Positions 1 to 12,500 of a stretch of DNA of 64,000 nucleotides are shown in pieces. Made by a program: the position numbers and the translations under genes. Below the pieces are notes generated by a model. It was given only the letters and a program-made list of their open reading frames with translations. It was not told the origin of the DNA and did no database searches. Each line of letters opens with the position of its first letter. Position 1 is the stretch's first letter. This DNA is from Setophaga petechia. Taxonomy: Eukaryota; Chordata; Aves; Passeriformes; Parulidae. The stretch covers positions 2,437,001-2,501,000 of the forward strand of contig JANCRA010000014.1 in the NCBI GenBank assembly GCA_024362935.1. The letters run 5' to 3'.

Positions 1-3000
1 CTTTGCTCTCGGCTTGTGCCCCCAGCTCGGTGCAAGGGACCACCCCGAGGTGCCGGGGGTTTGGGGGGGTGCCGAGCTCGGGGGGTGACACACCCTCAGC
101 CCCGGGGGGAAGGGAGGGTGCGACATCTGCTCCTGCAAATTGTTTGCCTTGCCGAGGTCAGGGCGGCTCGACAGCCCCAGGTCCTGCGAGCAGATGGCTC
201 CGGCATGTTCCCGGCCGCGCTCCGCTGTGCCGCACCCATGAAATTCCCCATTAACTGGCTGTGACCGGAGGGTGGAGGGGGAGGAAGCATCCCTCACTCC
301 TCTGCACTCAGCCTGGGAGCACGCACAGCCTGCGTGTGTCCCCAAGGGCAGCAGGGACTTGTCCCCTCTGCCGGGGAGGGGGATGGCTGCCATGCTTTGC
401 ATGGCCTCACTAATCCAGGGCTCATCGCCCAGGTGCTGGGGGTGCACCCACGTGCTGGTGGGGAGTGAGTCCCCATCCCCATTCCTGCCTGCCAGCCTGT
501 CCCTGTCCCATCTCTTTGATTTATTGCTCTTTTGGCGGAGGGCAGGGGTGGCGGGGTCGCCAGGGGCTGGCAGGGGTCGGGAGGTCCCGCCGTCGGCCGC
601 CCTTTGTTGGTGTCCGGCACAATGACCCGGCGCAGGCTGTTTGCTGGGTAATTACCGTGCCGGGGAGGATGAGGAGGTCAGGGCCGATGGAGCCGCTGTG
701 ACCCGCCGCCGTCGAGGCCCTGTGTGGCAGCGGCTTGTCCTTCCCCTGTCACCATCTGCTCGGAGGCGGCCGCTCGGAGCGGCGGGGCTGCGGCGCTCAG
801 ACGGACGGACAGATGGTGGTGGGTTTGAAGAGGTAGAGTGTGTACTTTGTTCTGGAGAGCTTGGAGGAAAAAAAACATTAGAAGGAGAAAAAGACAGGGT
901 GAGGAGAAGGAGGGGACGTCTTCCTCTGTCCTCACTGCCTGCCACTGTGCCACACGTTGTAGTGGAGGTTGTCACCGTGCCATGGATGAGGCTATGAGTC
1001 CTGCACTGTGGTGTGCCACAGTTGGAATGACAGGGAGATGGGGTGGGTGGTCACTGCCCCTCTGAGTGTCCCCTGTGCCACCACCACAAGGGATGTTGCT
1101 AGGGATGCCCTAACCCCGCTGCACCTCTCCAGGGCCTGACCCCAGCGTGCTGCCTGCCGGCACTGCACGTCCCCGCCTGCCAGCGGTGCCAGCCAGGCCG
1201 GGGCTGATGCAAGCGGCACTCCCGGGCAAGCCCGGCCGCTTCCCAACCGGCTGGGGCAGCCGGACCGGGGGGGAGGCGCGGGCGTGGGGTCCCTGCAGCG
1301 GTGCTGCGGACGCCGGGCACAGGCAGGGCGACACGGCGTCTCCCCGGGGCGCTCCTGACCCGCCGGACCCGCTCGGGGAGCGGTGGCGTGGGTTGGCGGC
1401 TTTGGCTCCGCTGCAAGAGGTGGGGCCCGGCCGCCCCTGCCGCCTCGCCGCCGCCTGCTCCAGCGGCGCCGGCCCTCCGTGTCCCGGCATCGCCTCTGCG
1501 CAGCGGGCCGCGCTCGACGCCCATGCAACGGTGCCACGGCGGTGCCTGCCCGGCGCCCGCGGGCAGGGCTGGGGTGCTGGCACCGCGTCCTGGCACCCGG
1601 GTGGCTTTGCTGGAGTGCGCCGGTGTTGTGCCGTGCAGGGGGGATTTGGCGCGAGCAGGTGGGGCTTGAGGCCGCGGTGCGCGGGGAGATGTGCTGGAGT
1701 GGGGATGTGAGTGGGCTCCCCGAGGAGGGATTCCCACGGAAGTCAGAGGCTCCGGGTTTGGGACCCTGCCCGCTGCCTGCCACCGTTGCAATTCTGGCTT
1801 TGCTGCCTTTTAATTACCGCCCGCGCCAGGCCTGGCCCTGCGTTCCACTTCATTACGCGATTGCGATCGGGGCCGCTCCTCCCTCCCGGTGGATAATTAG
1901 GTGTGTTTTCTCCCGTGTGCAGACAGACACTTAATACAGCTTTAATCACCTGCTCCAGCGGCTCCCACCCACCGCCCTGTGCCCGCTGCTGCCGCTGCCC
2001 ACAGCCCGCCCAGCCAGGTAATGACAGGCTGTGGGTGCCCCGTGGAACGCCCGCTAATAACCCCCAGTGCAAATGTCCGCTGCAGGTGCCCAGTGCAAAC
2101 AAACACCCCCTGCCAGTGCCCAGTGAGTGTGCCCACTGCAGCAGCCTTGTGCCAACACCTCATGAACATTCCTGGTGCAAATCATGGAATTGTGGAATGG
2201 TTTGAGTTGGAAGAGACTTTAAAGATCTCTTTGTTTGAACCCCCTGCTGTGGGCAGGGACAGCTTACACTGGACAACGTTGCTCCAAGCCCTGTTCAGCC
2301 TGGTCTTGAACACTTTCAGGGATGAGGAACGCCCAGTGCCAATGCCCAGTGCCCAACCCTGATGCAAATGTGCCGTGCAAACACCTTGTGCAAATGATCA
2401 GCCACTGGACATCCCATCACACATACCCCGTTCCAATGCCCAATGCCCATCCCTGGTGCCAGTGCCCGGTGCAAACACCACCCAGGCGGGGAGCTGGCGT
2501 GTCCTGGGGTGCAGTGGCACTGGCAGGCAGCACTGCCCGGCTCCCGGCCGGCTTCTCTGGAGCAGGCGGCCGCCGGCTCCTCGCAGGTGTACGCACAGAC
2601 TCCGCGGCGCCCGAGCTTCTGTGCGGCGGGCGCGTGCCAGCACACTGCTGTGCCTTGCGAAGGTAGCAGCCATCTGCACTGTGATAAAAAGCCCTGAGGA
2701 TGATAAATAGACAAGTAGCACTTTTATTGGATTGCCGTTCCGAAGCAGCCACTTTGGGTTTGGCACGGCGCTAACGACAGACTCGCCGCACGCTGTGCCC
2801 AGCCGCCCCGGCCGGGGGAAAGGGGCTGCCCGGCAGCGATGCCAGTGCCTGCCTGGGCACCACTGCTCATCCCTGAGCGCTCCCCCTGCCTCTTCCTTCC
2901 TCCCTTGGTTTTCAGGAGTGACACGGATCTGGGATGTGGCGGATGGGAGGGCAACGTGGCTGGCTGTGGGGCAGGAGTGGGGCTGTCCAGCTGGCACAGC

Positions 3001-5037
3001 GTGGCACGGCATGGCACAGTGTCCCAGCTGCTGCGCTGGCCTCGGCATCACCTGCACAAAGCAGCTTGTTTGTCAATAATGGAGCAGGGAAAATTGCACC
3101 CGAAATGCCTCTCGGTTCTGCTTTGTGCTGCCTTAATGCATCCACCCCGGAGGTGCCGGCTCGGCGCGGCACAAAGGCTGCTGGAAGGGAGGGGAGGAAG
3201 GGATGGGGAGCTCAGAGAGGTTCCAGGGGGGATTTAATCCCCACAGGCCCACACAGCCCCCCAGTGCCAGGGTTAGGGGGCAAAGACAGGCTCTGACCCA
3301 TGTGGTTGGCACCATCATGCCCCCACAGCTTGGCCGTGCCTGATGCCAGGGATGTCAGCCCAGTGGGATTGATCCCAGAGGGATGTGAGTCTTGGGGACA
3401 GTTTTGGGGGGAGCAGCATTGCTTAGTCCTTGCCCAGAACTCCTGCTGCTGGGAGCAGGGAGTGGAGTCCTACCAAACATCCCCATCTCACTGTGCTGGG
3501 ACATTGCTCCAGCCTTGGGGATGTGATTTCCAGTTAATTCCATGTGAGTCATGGCTGCAGTTGCTGTCCCACCCTGCCCGTCCCACTGGAGCCCTGACAT
3601 GGAGGTGACTCTGAATTTTAGGATGGCATGGGAAAAGTGGTGACGCCGTGGTTGCTGGTTGGCTTGGGAGACACTGAGGAGGTTGTGGGGTCTGTCTGAG
3701 TCCCTTTGTGGTGGCAGCTTCTGCAGTGGGATGGGGCAGCTGGGGACAGTGTTTCAGGGATGGGACAGGTCAGACTGGAGACCCCAGTTCAGGGATGCTA
3801 CAGGACACCACAGCCTGGGGACACTGTTTCAGGGCACAGCCCCATGTTACAAGGGGAGGCTGGGCTGGCAGCACAGGGGCTGGGGATGCTGGGAGGGGGT
3901 GACTGTCCCCACACCCTGCCAGCCCCCACCTGTGGCTCAGGGGCCGCACGCAGCTGCCTGCCCGGGCGTGCATGCCAGGAATTTGGGATTGCAGGGGGGG
4001 CTGGCTGCCTCCGTGCCCTCTGACCCCTGGATGATACAAGCCCTCTTCTGTTTCTCCTCAGCCCGCCGGCGGGGTCAGCCTGACGGCTGGCGCTGGCTGC
4101 CTCGCAGTGATAAAACAGCTCGTCTGTCACGACACAATGGATCCGTCAGGCTGCTGGCACGGCCCAGGGGACACGGCCCTGGGGCTGGGTGGGTGCTGGT
4201 GTGCCCCCTGGAGCTCCCCCAGCCGTGCTGGGGCTCCCCAGAGTGTTCAGGGTCTCAGCAGAGGGGTAGGGACAGCGACAGGAGCCAGGTGTCCCGGCTG
4301 ATACCCCTGCCAGCCTCTGCTCTGCCGCAGGGAGATACAGCCCTGTGTCCTGGCTCCCTGCCATGCCCGCTGCCCTCACTCCTCACCATCCAAAAATTCC
4401 TTGGGAGGCCCCAGCACAAGGTGCCCCTCGTGCAGGGGATGTTCCCGAGGGAATTGCTCACCTTCATCCATCCCAGTCCCACTTTCCTCCTGACTTCAGG
4501 GTCTTTTTATCCAATTTTGCATCCGCTTCTCACTAATTTCTGGGATCTCAATATCCAGGATGCATCCCCCTGCAGCACAACCCCCTGGCACGGGTGCAGG
4601 ACCCCTCTAGGATCCCCCAGCCCCAACTGGGTGGTTTTTGAGAACTCAAAAGCATCTCCAATTAGGAGCAGCCGTGCCGCGGCGCTCTGGCGAGGCACTG
4701 GGGCTGTCACTGTGCCGCCTTAATTAGCAGCACCAGGGCAGGGGTCAGCACAGCTCGGCGGGCTTGACAAGGCTGCTATCAAGTGCAAGGAGGGAGGAGG
4801 AGGGAAGGGAGGGAAAAGCAAAGCTCCCCAACTCGGGACCAGCCTGGGCGGCGGGGAGGGGGAGGATGAGCGCACGGAGCCACGCAGGCAGAGTTAAAAG
4901 GCAATAAAATGGTCGCTGTCACCCGCCGGCGGCTCAGCACCAGGGCTGTGCGTCCCTCTGCCGGGGTGTGGGACCGGTCCTGGGCCCCCCCAGCAGCCTG
5001 AGCACCGGCCTGGGGAGGGGGGCACGGGACCCTCGCC
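1..5037. other. Noncoding 5' region of the GSE1 locus
   Basis: No exon could be supported here. The stretch is GC-rich, with a CpG-dense block around 1150-1720, an AT-richer island at about 1795-1945, degenerate CAGTGCC-type short repeats at 2060-2470, and one CR1 fragment (2183-2332). Open frames are long only because stop codons are rare in such GC-rich sequence; none has splice signals or recognisable protein content. Confidence 0.6.
2183..2332 (-). mobile_element. CR1 LINE fragment, 3' end
   Basis: The + strand reads like the reverse complement of a CR1 3' end: GGAATGGTTTGAGTTGGAAG, then GACTTTAAAGATCTC, GAACCCCCTGC, GGGCAGGGACA, GTTGCTCCAAGCCC and TTGAACACTTTCAGGGATGA. CR1 is the dominant avian LINE and is usually 5'-truncated. 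Only about 150 bp remain, so it is not active. Confidence 0.88.
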
Positions 5038-5080
5038 ATGCTGGAGATGAAGAGCTGGTCGTCTTTGCTGCAGAGCCTCA
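5038..5080 (+). CDS. GSE1: Candidate alternative first coding exon of GSE1 (MLEMKSWSSLLQSL)
   Basis: An ATG at 5038 opens a 14-codon frame, MLEMKSWSSLLQSL, that runs into a near-perfect donor (CTCA|GTAAGTG, GT at 5081). The exon ends in phase 1, which the first shared GSE1 exon at 34087 requires (A + GC gives Ser, then MSHEPKSP). The joined protein would be 1202 residues. No other exon with a strong phase-matched donor and short ORF stood out in the first 20 kb. Seen: start, ORF, donor and phase. Inferred: that it belongs to GSE1, 29 kb downstream. RNA evidence is lacking, so this could be a chance match. Confidence 0.42.
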
Positions 5081-5339
5081 GTAAGTGACGGGGGTGGCGA
5101 GGCTGGGGGCTGTGGGGACACCCCTCCTGTGGGGACACCCCATTGCGAGGGCCTCACAAGCCGTCCCCTCCCTGGCCCCACCATGCAAGGGGAGGTGGGT
5201 GGGTGGCATGGCCGGGGTGAGGGTCCCACACCCCCAGGCCCCCTGTGCCGCCCCGTCCCCTCTCCGGCGTCCCCGGCCGCGGGGTCAGCGCCCGGCCGCG
5301 GCCAGGCTTAACCTCTGCCCTTACCCTGCCGACCTCCAG

Positions 5340-5580
5340 CCCTGTTAAAAAGGGTTTAAATGCAAAGTTATTTGATAGCTAATCCCAGCTATCCTGGGGG
5401 CAGCCCCGGGCTTTGGCGCTGGGAATCGCCCCGAGCCGGGACCCTCAGGCGGCACCGCCGGCACAGCCGGGGTTGCGCCGGGGCTGGAGGTCAGGCAAAC
5501 GCGCCGATTAAAGTCCGACGGGTGAAAAGAGCTTAAACAAATCCCAAATCCCTCAGATGCCAGATGAGGCTGGTTGAAAT
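5340..5580. promoter_or_regulatory. Candidate conserved noncoding element
   Basis: An AT-richer island soon after the candidate first exon at 5038. It contains TTTAAATGCAAAG (octamer-like ATGCAAA), an imperfect inverted GATAGCTAATCCCAGCTATC and TCAGATGCCAGATGAG. It has no repeat or coding signature. Conservation is inferred from composition only. Confidence 0.3.
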
Positions 5581-6774
5581 TTGCTCGGGAGCCACTGTGG
5601 GGAGGGGGAGAGATGCTGGAACTGGCGGGAGCACTGGGAAGGCCGAAACCGGGGAGGTTGGAGCTGTGTGGGTGCTGGGAGGGTTTGGGGCTGGCCAGGA
5701 GGCTCAGTTGGTGTTGTGGGGGCCAGGCTGGTGTTGGGGGCCCTGTGTACCTTCCTGCCCTACATCCCTTTGCTGCTGGGCCATGAGGGACCAGCATCAG
5801 GGCACCCCCTGTTTTGCCATCATCTCCCCATCTTAGCACACCTCTCCTGCAAAATGCCACTTGTGGGGTGCCAAGGGGAGACACGGGTGAATGGCCTCAC
5901 TGCTGAGCAGTCACCCAGCCAAACTTGGGAGCAAAATATCCCGATCTTTCCCCTTCCTGGCATCGTGACATGGAGGTGCTCACTTGTCCTCAGGGCTGTG
6001 CCACTGAGGAGGTCATGAGTCCCTGGCCTGCTGTGTCTCCTTGCTTTTCCCAGGTATAAAGTGTCCTGGAGGTGCCAGGCTGCAGCCTCACATCGTCAGG
6101 ATAGGCACTGAAGTGTTCTCAGGTAGCCAGACCCTGTTGTGATGCCATTAGGGAAACTGAGGCAGGCACAACCACGAGGTGCTGGTGTGGTGGGACCTGT
6201 GGGGTGGGGTGGGATGGGGGCTGTGGGTGGGAGGCAGCCAAAGGAGGAGGAGTAGGGGGACAATTCCTGGTGACAGCTGTCTGGCCTGGGGCTGGGGTGG
6301 CCGGACAGGCTCTGTCCCCTCAGTCCTTACCTGTCGCCCATGGCAATGAGTCCCCAATGAACCGTCAGGGCCAGCTGAACCCCAGCCCAGGGACAGAGGT
6401 CACAGATGCTGTGAGGAGCCACGCAGACCCCCAGGCCTCCCTTAATTGGGGAGGATGGATGTGCTGCAGGAAGGGCTGAGGACCCCAGTGCTCCCTGCCC
6501 AGTGGGTATGGAGTGCCATGTGCTCCCCTGCCAGCCTCTGCATTGTCACCTTGCCCCTCCATGGTGCCCCTCCATTCCATTGGGGGATGCACCCTCCTTC
6601 ACACCCCCTTGTGAGCACGGTGACAGCCCCAAATCAGGCAGTTGGTGGCAGGGTGTGCTCTGTCCAAGGACCACTGGCCTCCCCAGCTCTGTAACATCCC
6701 ACATTCCACATCCCTGCCCACCAAGGGTTAACCCTGCAGAGGCAGGATGCCTGCAAGCCCTCGTGCCAGTTCAG

Positions 6775-7060
6775 AAATGAATGTTGCCTTTAATATACCA
6801 TCCTTCAATCCTTATCTCTCCTAATTTATTGGACATAACTGGTTGCGCTGATGGATTCGTGGCTTAGACCTTGGCTTCTAAATTTCAGCATTAATAATCT
6901 GCCCCTTCATTCTGCTCTCCAGATGTCTTTCATTTATCTGCTTATTCAGTAGGGGTGCAACCTCGCGTCCTCCGTGCCAGCGCTAATGTGGCCCGGTGAC
7001 AATAAATTTGGACTTGTAATAACATGGCCAGATGAATGAATTGACCTCTTGGTGACTGTC
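6775..7060. promoter_or_regulatory. Candidate conserved noncoding element (AT-rich island)
   Basis: About 280 bp of balanced-to-AT-rich, non-repetitive sequence sits abruptly in GC-rich surroundings. It carries several homeodomain-type ATTA/TAAT cores (CTAATTTATT, GCATTAATAATC) and CAGATG E-boxes. No coding frame fits. Such islands in an intron of a developmental-regulator locus are often enhancers, but this is inferred. Confidence 0.35.
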
Positions 7061-7374
7061 ACTCCCAGCCTCCCCCCTTGTTAGGGACTGCTGGGGGCGA
7101 GGGGGACCCCTAACAATGGCTGCTAATGTCAACCCCTCCTCCTTGCTTTTTTTCCCCCCAAATTTGGAGAAATTTGTGGGGAAGCAGATGAGTGGATCGC
7201 TTAATCTTTAATCAGCTTTGGAGCAGGGTGAGAGCAGCCATCCTTAGGGAAATCCTAAAACCAGGGAGCCCTAATAGGGCCCCCCAGGGGCTGTGACCCC
7301 TCGCCCAGGTGGGGATGTGTCAGTGCTGTGGGGCTGAACCTGAACCGGGCAGGTTGCACACCTGAGAGCGTGCG

Positions 7375-7555
7375 GAGGAATGTGTTTGCTTAATTAATTG
7401 GCGGCGGGAGCGCGCCGGGGGTGTAAATCTAACGTGGGCCTTGGCAGCCTGCAGTGCTGCGCACGCAAGACTAGACTTTAAATAAGGGTGCAATTATTGT
7501 TTGAATAATTGACGAACAACGGGCGCGCATCGGCGCTCAGCCTAATGGGCTTTGA
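7375..7555. promoter_or_regulatory. Candidate conserved noncoding element
   Basis: Non-repetitive island with TTAATTAATTGGCGGCGGGA, TTTAAATAAGG, CAATTATTGTTTGAATAATT and CTAATGGGCTTTGATCG. It is dense in homeobox-type TAAT cores and flanked by GC-rich DNA. Regulatory role is inferred. Confidence 0.3.
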
Positions 7556-7774
7556 TCGCTCGCCAGGGCCGCCCGGCGCGCCGGCATCCCGCCCATGGAG
7601 GATGTGAGGGGTCCAGCGAGGGGTGTGGGTGGGTCAGAGGGACAAATCGGGGTGCTGCTCCCCTCCGGGTGGCTTTATGGGGCAGATGTGGAAAGTGGGG
7701 TGTTATTCCCCACCCGCCCCGGCCGACAGCGCGGCGCCGCGGGGTCGGCCAGGGAGGAGGAAGAGGACCCTGCA

Positions 7775-7950
7775 CGTAGCAATTGATTTAAATCATTTTA
7801 GAGAGGACCTATGGAAAATAAAAAGCCTTTAATCACATTTGTATCCATTTCCAGCCTCGGTAAATCAATTTGGATTGAGCTGGGTGCCACGGTTACAGCT
7901 GATTAGCGCGCGGCGGATGGGGTCAAATTAATGCTAGCTGGGTTCGCTTA
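7775..7950. promoter_or_regulatory. Candidate conserved noncoding element
   Basis: AT-rich non-repetitive segment including AATTGATTTAAATCATTTTA (partly palindromic), TAAAAAGCCTTTAATCAC and GTCAAATTAATGCTAGC. There is no ORF with coding character. Composition suggests an enhancer-like element. Confidence 0.3.
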
Positions 7951-8669
7951 ATGGGGTCACCGTTGTGAGCATCCCTCCTCCGGGGCACTGCGGTGGGCAG
8001 GAACATTGTGGTCCTGTCCATGCCACGGGGAGCTTTTCCAGCAAGGAAGTGCCAGGGTGTGAGCTCCATGTGCTCCGTGCCTCAGTTTCCCCTTGCACAC
8101 CAGCATTAACCATGGCAGAGGAGCGCTGGGGATGTTTAGGGGGATATTTGGGTTGTCCCACCTTCCTCCCCTGATCCCACCGTGCATCACCCACGTGTCA
8201 GAGCCACTCACGTGTCCTCCCCGCTGCCCCACGGAGGAGCCATAAACAGGTCCCCGCGCCCCGGTGCCGGTTAATTTGTTTTCAATAGGTTCCAATCAAT
8301 TAAGCGTGGTCCTGGCGAAGGGAAAAGTGCCCTGGTAATTGGTGACAATAAATCACTCGGCAGAGCCGCGGTGGTGCCTGGGAGCCCGGGCTGCAGCCGC
8401 GTGGCGCTGTGGGGATGGGGACACTGGGGATGGAGCCCGCTTCGCCCGGCTGGGATCCCTGTGGGGCTGGCGTGGGATCCGCTGGGAATGGCGTGCTCGG
8501 GAGCTCCCAGCTCGCTTCCTTCGCGTCTCCCGCCTGCCCTGCCTGCTCCTTGCACGCGATGCCTGCCTGCACCCCGGGGCCAGGGCGATGCCTCCCTGCC
8601 CGGCCCCACGGTGGGGAGCATCCCCCCCATCCCTTCACCCGCCTCCCCCAGCCCTGCCCCAACCGGGGC

Positions 8670-9090
8670 TGTAATTACCGCACGCTGTGCTTTGATTGCT
8701 CCATTCCAATTAATTAAACCCGGCGGTGACCCAAATTATGATCCCTTGTCTTGTCAAGCGCCGTATTTTTAACCTTAACTGGCTGGGCTGTGTTTAGATT
8801 TCCAATCCGGGCAGAAATGTCACCCGGGGAGAGTGACTGGCGTTGAACCCAGCCTTCCCGTGACGAACCCCGTAATTAGAAACCCTCGTGTCCCCGAGAC
8901 GGGTCTTTAAAGCTGTCAGAAGCCAAGATCCAGCCATTTGATACAAGACTATCATTAGCTGCGCCCAACCTATTAGCTGCAGGTAAATAACAGGCTGTAC
9001 CGGAGCCGGGGAACAGGCGGGTTGGGGAATTGGATGGTTCTTAATTAGGAGAAGCGGTGCGAGGGATGCTTTCCCCTCTAATTGCCTTCG
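8670..9090. promoter_or_regulatory. Candidate conserved noncoding element cluster
   Basis: About 400 bp of non-repetitive, mixed-composition sequence with CCAATTAATTAAACCC, CAAATTATGATCCC, GGGTCTTTAAAGC, CTATCATTAGCTG and GTAAATAACAGG. No coding signal was found. It differs sharply from the G/C-rich repeats around it. Role is inferred. Confidence 0.3.
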
Positions 9091-10127
9091 TTAGCAGCCT
9101 GGGTATGTGTCCCTGTGCCTGGATCCTCTTTCCTGGCACGGTGACGGCTCCTGTGCCCCATCTCCCCATCGTGGTGCCCATCCCACCTGCTGGCCTGGCC
9201 GTGGGATGGGCACCGTGATGGGGAGCAGGGGCGTGAAGCCATTTCCCAGGGTTGGATAGGGATGGATGGTCTCCGGTCCGAGCGGAGGATAAATCTGGGC
9301 TTGCCGCCGCTTTCCGAGGGCTTGTCTGGGTGACATATTCGGTTGGTTTGAATGTCTGGATGGAAAATCAATCACCGGGGCTGTTTCCGTCCCCCCTTTC
9401 ACGCTACGTTTTAATTTGCCAGGCTGCAGGGTCCGTACTCCGAGGATCCATCTATATTTGTGTCAAGTGCCGGCGTCTTTGTCTCCCTGGTGCAGAATTG
9501 TCCTTCCCAGCTTGGCACACTCTGCCCTGGGCACGGGGTTGTGGTGCACGTGGGCACCGGGGAGGTCTCCAACCCTCCTGGGGTTTTACCTGATGCAGAG
9601 CTGCCCTCCTTCACCTGATAGAGGGGCACGGAGTGTGGGGAAACTGAGGCACGCAGTCTGCTCCGGGCTCTGCTTTCCCTACTGGATGGATGATGAGGGT
9701 CCCATCCTGCTCTGCCCCCCCGACGGCAGGAGGACCCCCCATATCCAACACATGGGGGGGTCAGCAGACACCGGGCAGTGCCGCGGCTGCGGTGCCGCCC
9801 GCCTGGCCCTCACCGGCCTGCCCCCGCCTGATCCCTCTCCTGCAGACGCTCTCCCTGACACTGGCTGACAAGAGCCATTTCCAAGATGGATTGATTCAAT
9901 TTAGCACCGATTTTTTGCCGGGGCCGGTGACGTACGGCTCCCCAGCCGGCGCTGGGCGGCACGTGACTCCCCAGCGCCCGCCGTCATTAGAGCAGCTCAG
10001 CACCGGCTGCTGCAGCCTAATCAGCCCTGACCGGTGCGGGAGGGGGCCCCATCCTGCCCTGCCATGGCTCCCACCCTCAGCATTCCCACCAGGATCCAGC
10101 CCTGGGAATGCTGGGGTGGTGAGGTAC

Positions 10128-10441
10128 CCGGGATGGTGGCAGCTGGTACCCAGGGATGCTGGCGGTGGTACCCAGGGATGCTGTTGGTGGCAGTCAGGGA
10201 CTGCCAGCAGCACCCAGGGATGCTGGTGTTGGTACCCAGGGATGCTGACAGTGGTACCCAAGGATGCTGACAGCACTACCCAGAGATGCTTGCAGTAATA
10301 CCCAAGGGTGCTGGCAGTGGTACCCAGGGATGCTGGCAGCACTTCCCAAGGATGTTGATGCTGATACCCAGGGGTGCTGGCAGTGATATCCAGAGATGCT
10401 GGTGGTGGTACCCGGGGATGCTGGCGGTACCCAGAGCCGCT
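10128..10441. repeat. 22-bp minisatellite
   Basis: Degenerate tandem units of 22 bp based on GGTACCCAGGGATGCTGGCA plus GT, roughly 13 copies with point differences. Most units keep a KpnI-like GGTACC. Frames through it are open on both strands because stops are scarce in the unit, not because it is coding. Confidence 0.9.
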
Positions 10442-11774
10442 GGTGAGGCTGCGCAGGGGTGATTTTGTTTGTTCCCTCGTTTTCTGGGTTTTTCTCCAGG
10501 CTTGATGAGTATGTCTGGTTCTTTCGCGCTGTCTGTCTTCTCTCTCCTTCCTTTGGAGGCAAATGGCTGACTGATTGCTTTTCATCTCCCACTCTGAGGA
10601 GCTGTAAGAGCTACTTTATACAAACATCAATTACAGGCACGTAATAAATTAAGGCTCCCTTACACCGAACCCATTAGAGTCCACTCTCATATCAAAGCGC
10701 TCCCATCACACACGGATTGGGGTGGAGTGGGGGGGAGGAGGGAGAGGGAGGAAAATGTCTTATTAGCCGGCAGATTGTTAGCAGAACACTGATTTAATTG
10801 TGTCCCCGCGCCCGAGCGCGGGAGGAGGACGGGGAGGGGGGGGTTCAGAGGCGGGGGGGGCACCCGGGGCCTGCCAAAAAAGAAATGCCCGGGGATTGTT
10901 CCCTTCCCCGAGGTGCTGGGGGGCCACCTCTCTCCCAGGCTTGTCCCCGTGCCAGCGCCGGCTGCCAGCGATTCTCCTGGTAACGGCCAAGGGGGCCGCG
11001 CTTCGGCGGTGCCCCCCACCCTGGCAGGCACCGTGCCAAGGAGCAAAGCCCAGGGGTGGGTGGGGTGGGTGCCCACCCTCCTCCTACCCCCACCACCTTT
11101 GGGGTGCCACCTCCAGCGCCTTGGCCTGACTGGGTGATGCTGAGGGCTGCTGGGGCAGGGGGAGTGTGGCAGCTGCCTGGTGTCCCTGTGTGCCAGGGCC
11201 TTGTGGCGACTCCTTTGGACATCAGGGCTGGGAACCCCGGGCTGGGAACTCCCCCAAATGCCTCCCTGCGTTTGGATGGTGCATCGGGGTGTGGAGGTGG
11301 AAAACCAGGGGAGATGGGGGCCAGGCAGGAGGCAGGGAGCAAACTTCCCTGTAGGACAAAGGCGGCTGCATCCGCCAGCAGCTCCTGCTGCCTCTGCCTG
11401 CGAATAAATAGCCTCCAGGCTGTCAGTCTGGCACTACCCCGGGGCTGGAGGCTCTTGGAGAGGAACGGAGCCCAGGAACAGCAGGCATGGCTGGAGCGCT
11501 GCCCGCCGGGGCTGTGCAGGCACTGGCACGCCGCGCCGGCGCGCTCTGCCCGGCCGGGGCTGCCTCCCAGCCCGGTGTGCCAACCCTCCCATGGCCTCAC
11601 CACACATCCCTCGGGGTGGGCACGGCTCCCCGGGGCTGTCCTGGGTGCGTGGAGGTGCTCAGGTGTGCCTGGGGGTTGTCCATGGGATGTGACACACGGC
11701 AGGTCGCCGAGGTTGTCTGTCCTCCTGCAGAGGTGAGGCATTTGTGCATCCTGTGCTGCAAGGGAGGTGTTGTG

Positions 11775-12046
11775 CACACGTGTGTGAGTGCACACGCAGG
11801 AATCCATCCCTGGTGCACACGTGTGTGAGTGCACATGCAGGAATCCATCCCTGCTGCACGTGTGTGTGAGTGCACACGCAGGAATCCATCCCTGCTGCAC
11901 GTGTGTGTGAGTGCACACGCAGGAATCCATCCCTGCTGCACACGTGTGTGAGTGCACACGCAGGAATCCATCCCTGGTGCACACGTGTGTGAGTGCACAC
12001 ACAGGAATCCATCCCTGTCTGCTGAGGGGTGCTGTGCACACGTGTT
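11775..12046. repeat. 41-bp minisatellite carrying CACGTG E-boxes
   Basis: Tandem units of about 41 bp: ACACGTGTGTGAGTGCACAC, then GCAGGAATCCATCCCTGSTGC. CACGTG cores lie at 11777, 11818, 11857, 11898, 11941, 11982 and 12039, giving intervals of 41, 39, 41, 43, 41 and 57. Another lies just outside at 12095. Confidence 0.92.
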
Positions 12047-12264
12047 GGGGCTCACACACACATCCCTGTCAGCTGAGGCTGTGCATGGTGCACACACGTG
12101 TGCCCACACACCAATCTCCTCTCTGCACGCTCCATCCCAGCTGTGCCTCCTCCTTCCTGCACACCCCAGGGTGCGGGCTGGGGGTCCTGCTTGCCCCCCT
12201 CCCTTCCAGGGCAGGTTTTATCTCCCGGCCTGCTCCTTGCCTGCCGTTCCCTCGCTGCCCTCTG

Positions 12265-12500
12265 AGCCTGACATTTACATATTAATATTTTCCAGGGAGG
12301 CAATGCGTTGCGGTGCAAGTGTCTGCATTGTGGTTGCACATAATGTAAAGTGAGATAAAGCGCCCGGCTCCGCTATGAATAACTGCAAATGAAAACCCAT
12401 GTGGCCATAAAAGCCTTCACATTTGCCCTGTCAGCATGTGGTACATCGGCTAAACAACTGATTTAGCTTTTCTCTTTTTTTTCCAAGGTTTATCACCACT
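12265..12500. promoter_or_regulatory. Candidate conserved noncoding element
   Basis: Non-repetitive AT-richer island with ACATTTACATATTAATATTT, GCACATAATGTAAAGTG, TATGAATAACTGCAAATG and GCTAAACAACTGATTTAGC (inverted TAAA/TTTA arms). No coding potential was seen. Enhancer-like by composition only. Confidence 0.33.

Noticed and set aside
10845..12059. 404-codon minus-strand frame
   Set aside because: Its N-terminal third is the E-box minisatellite and the rest is GC-rich intron; no homology or exon signals.
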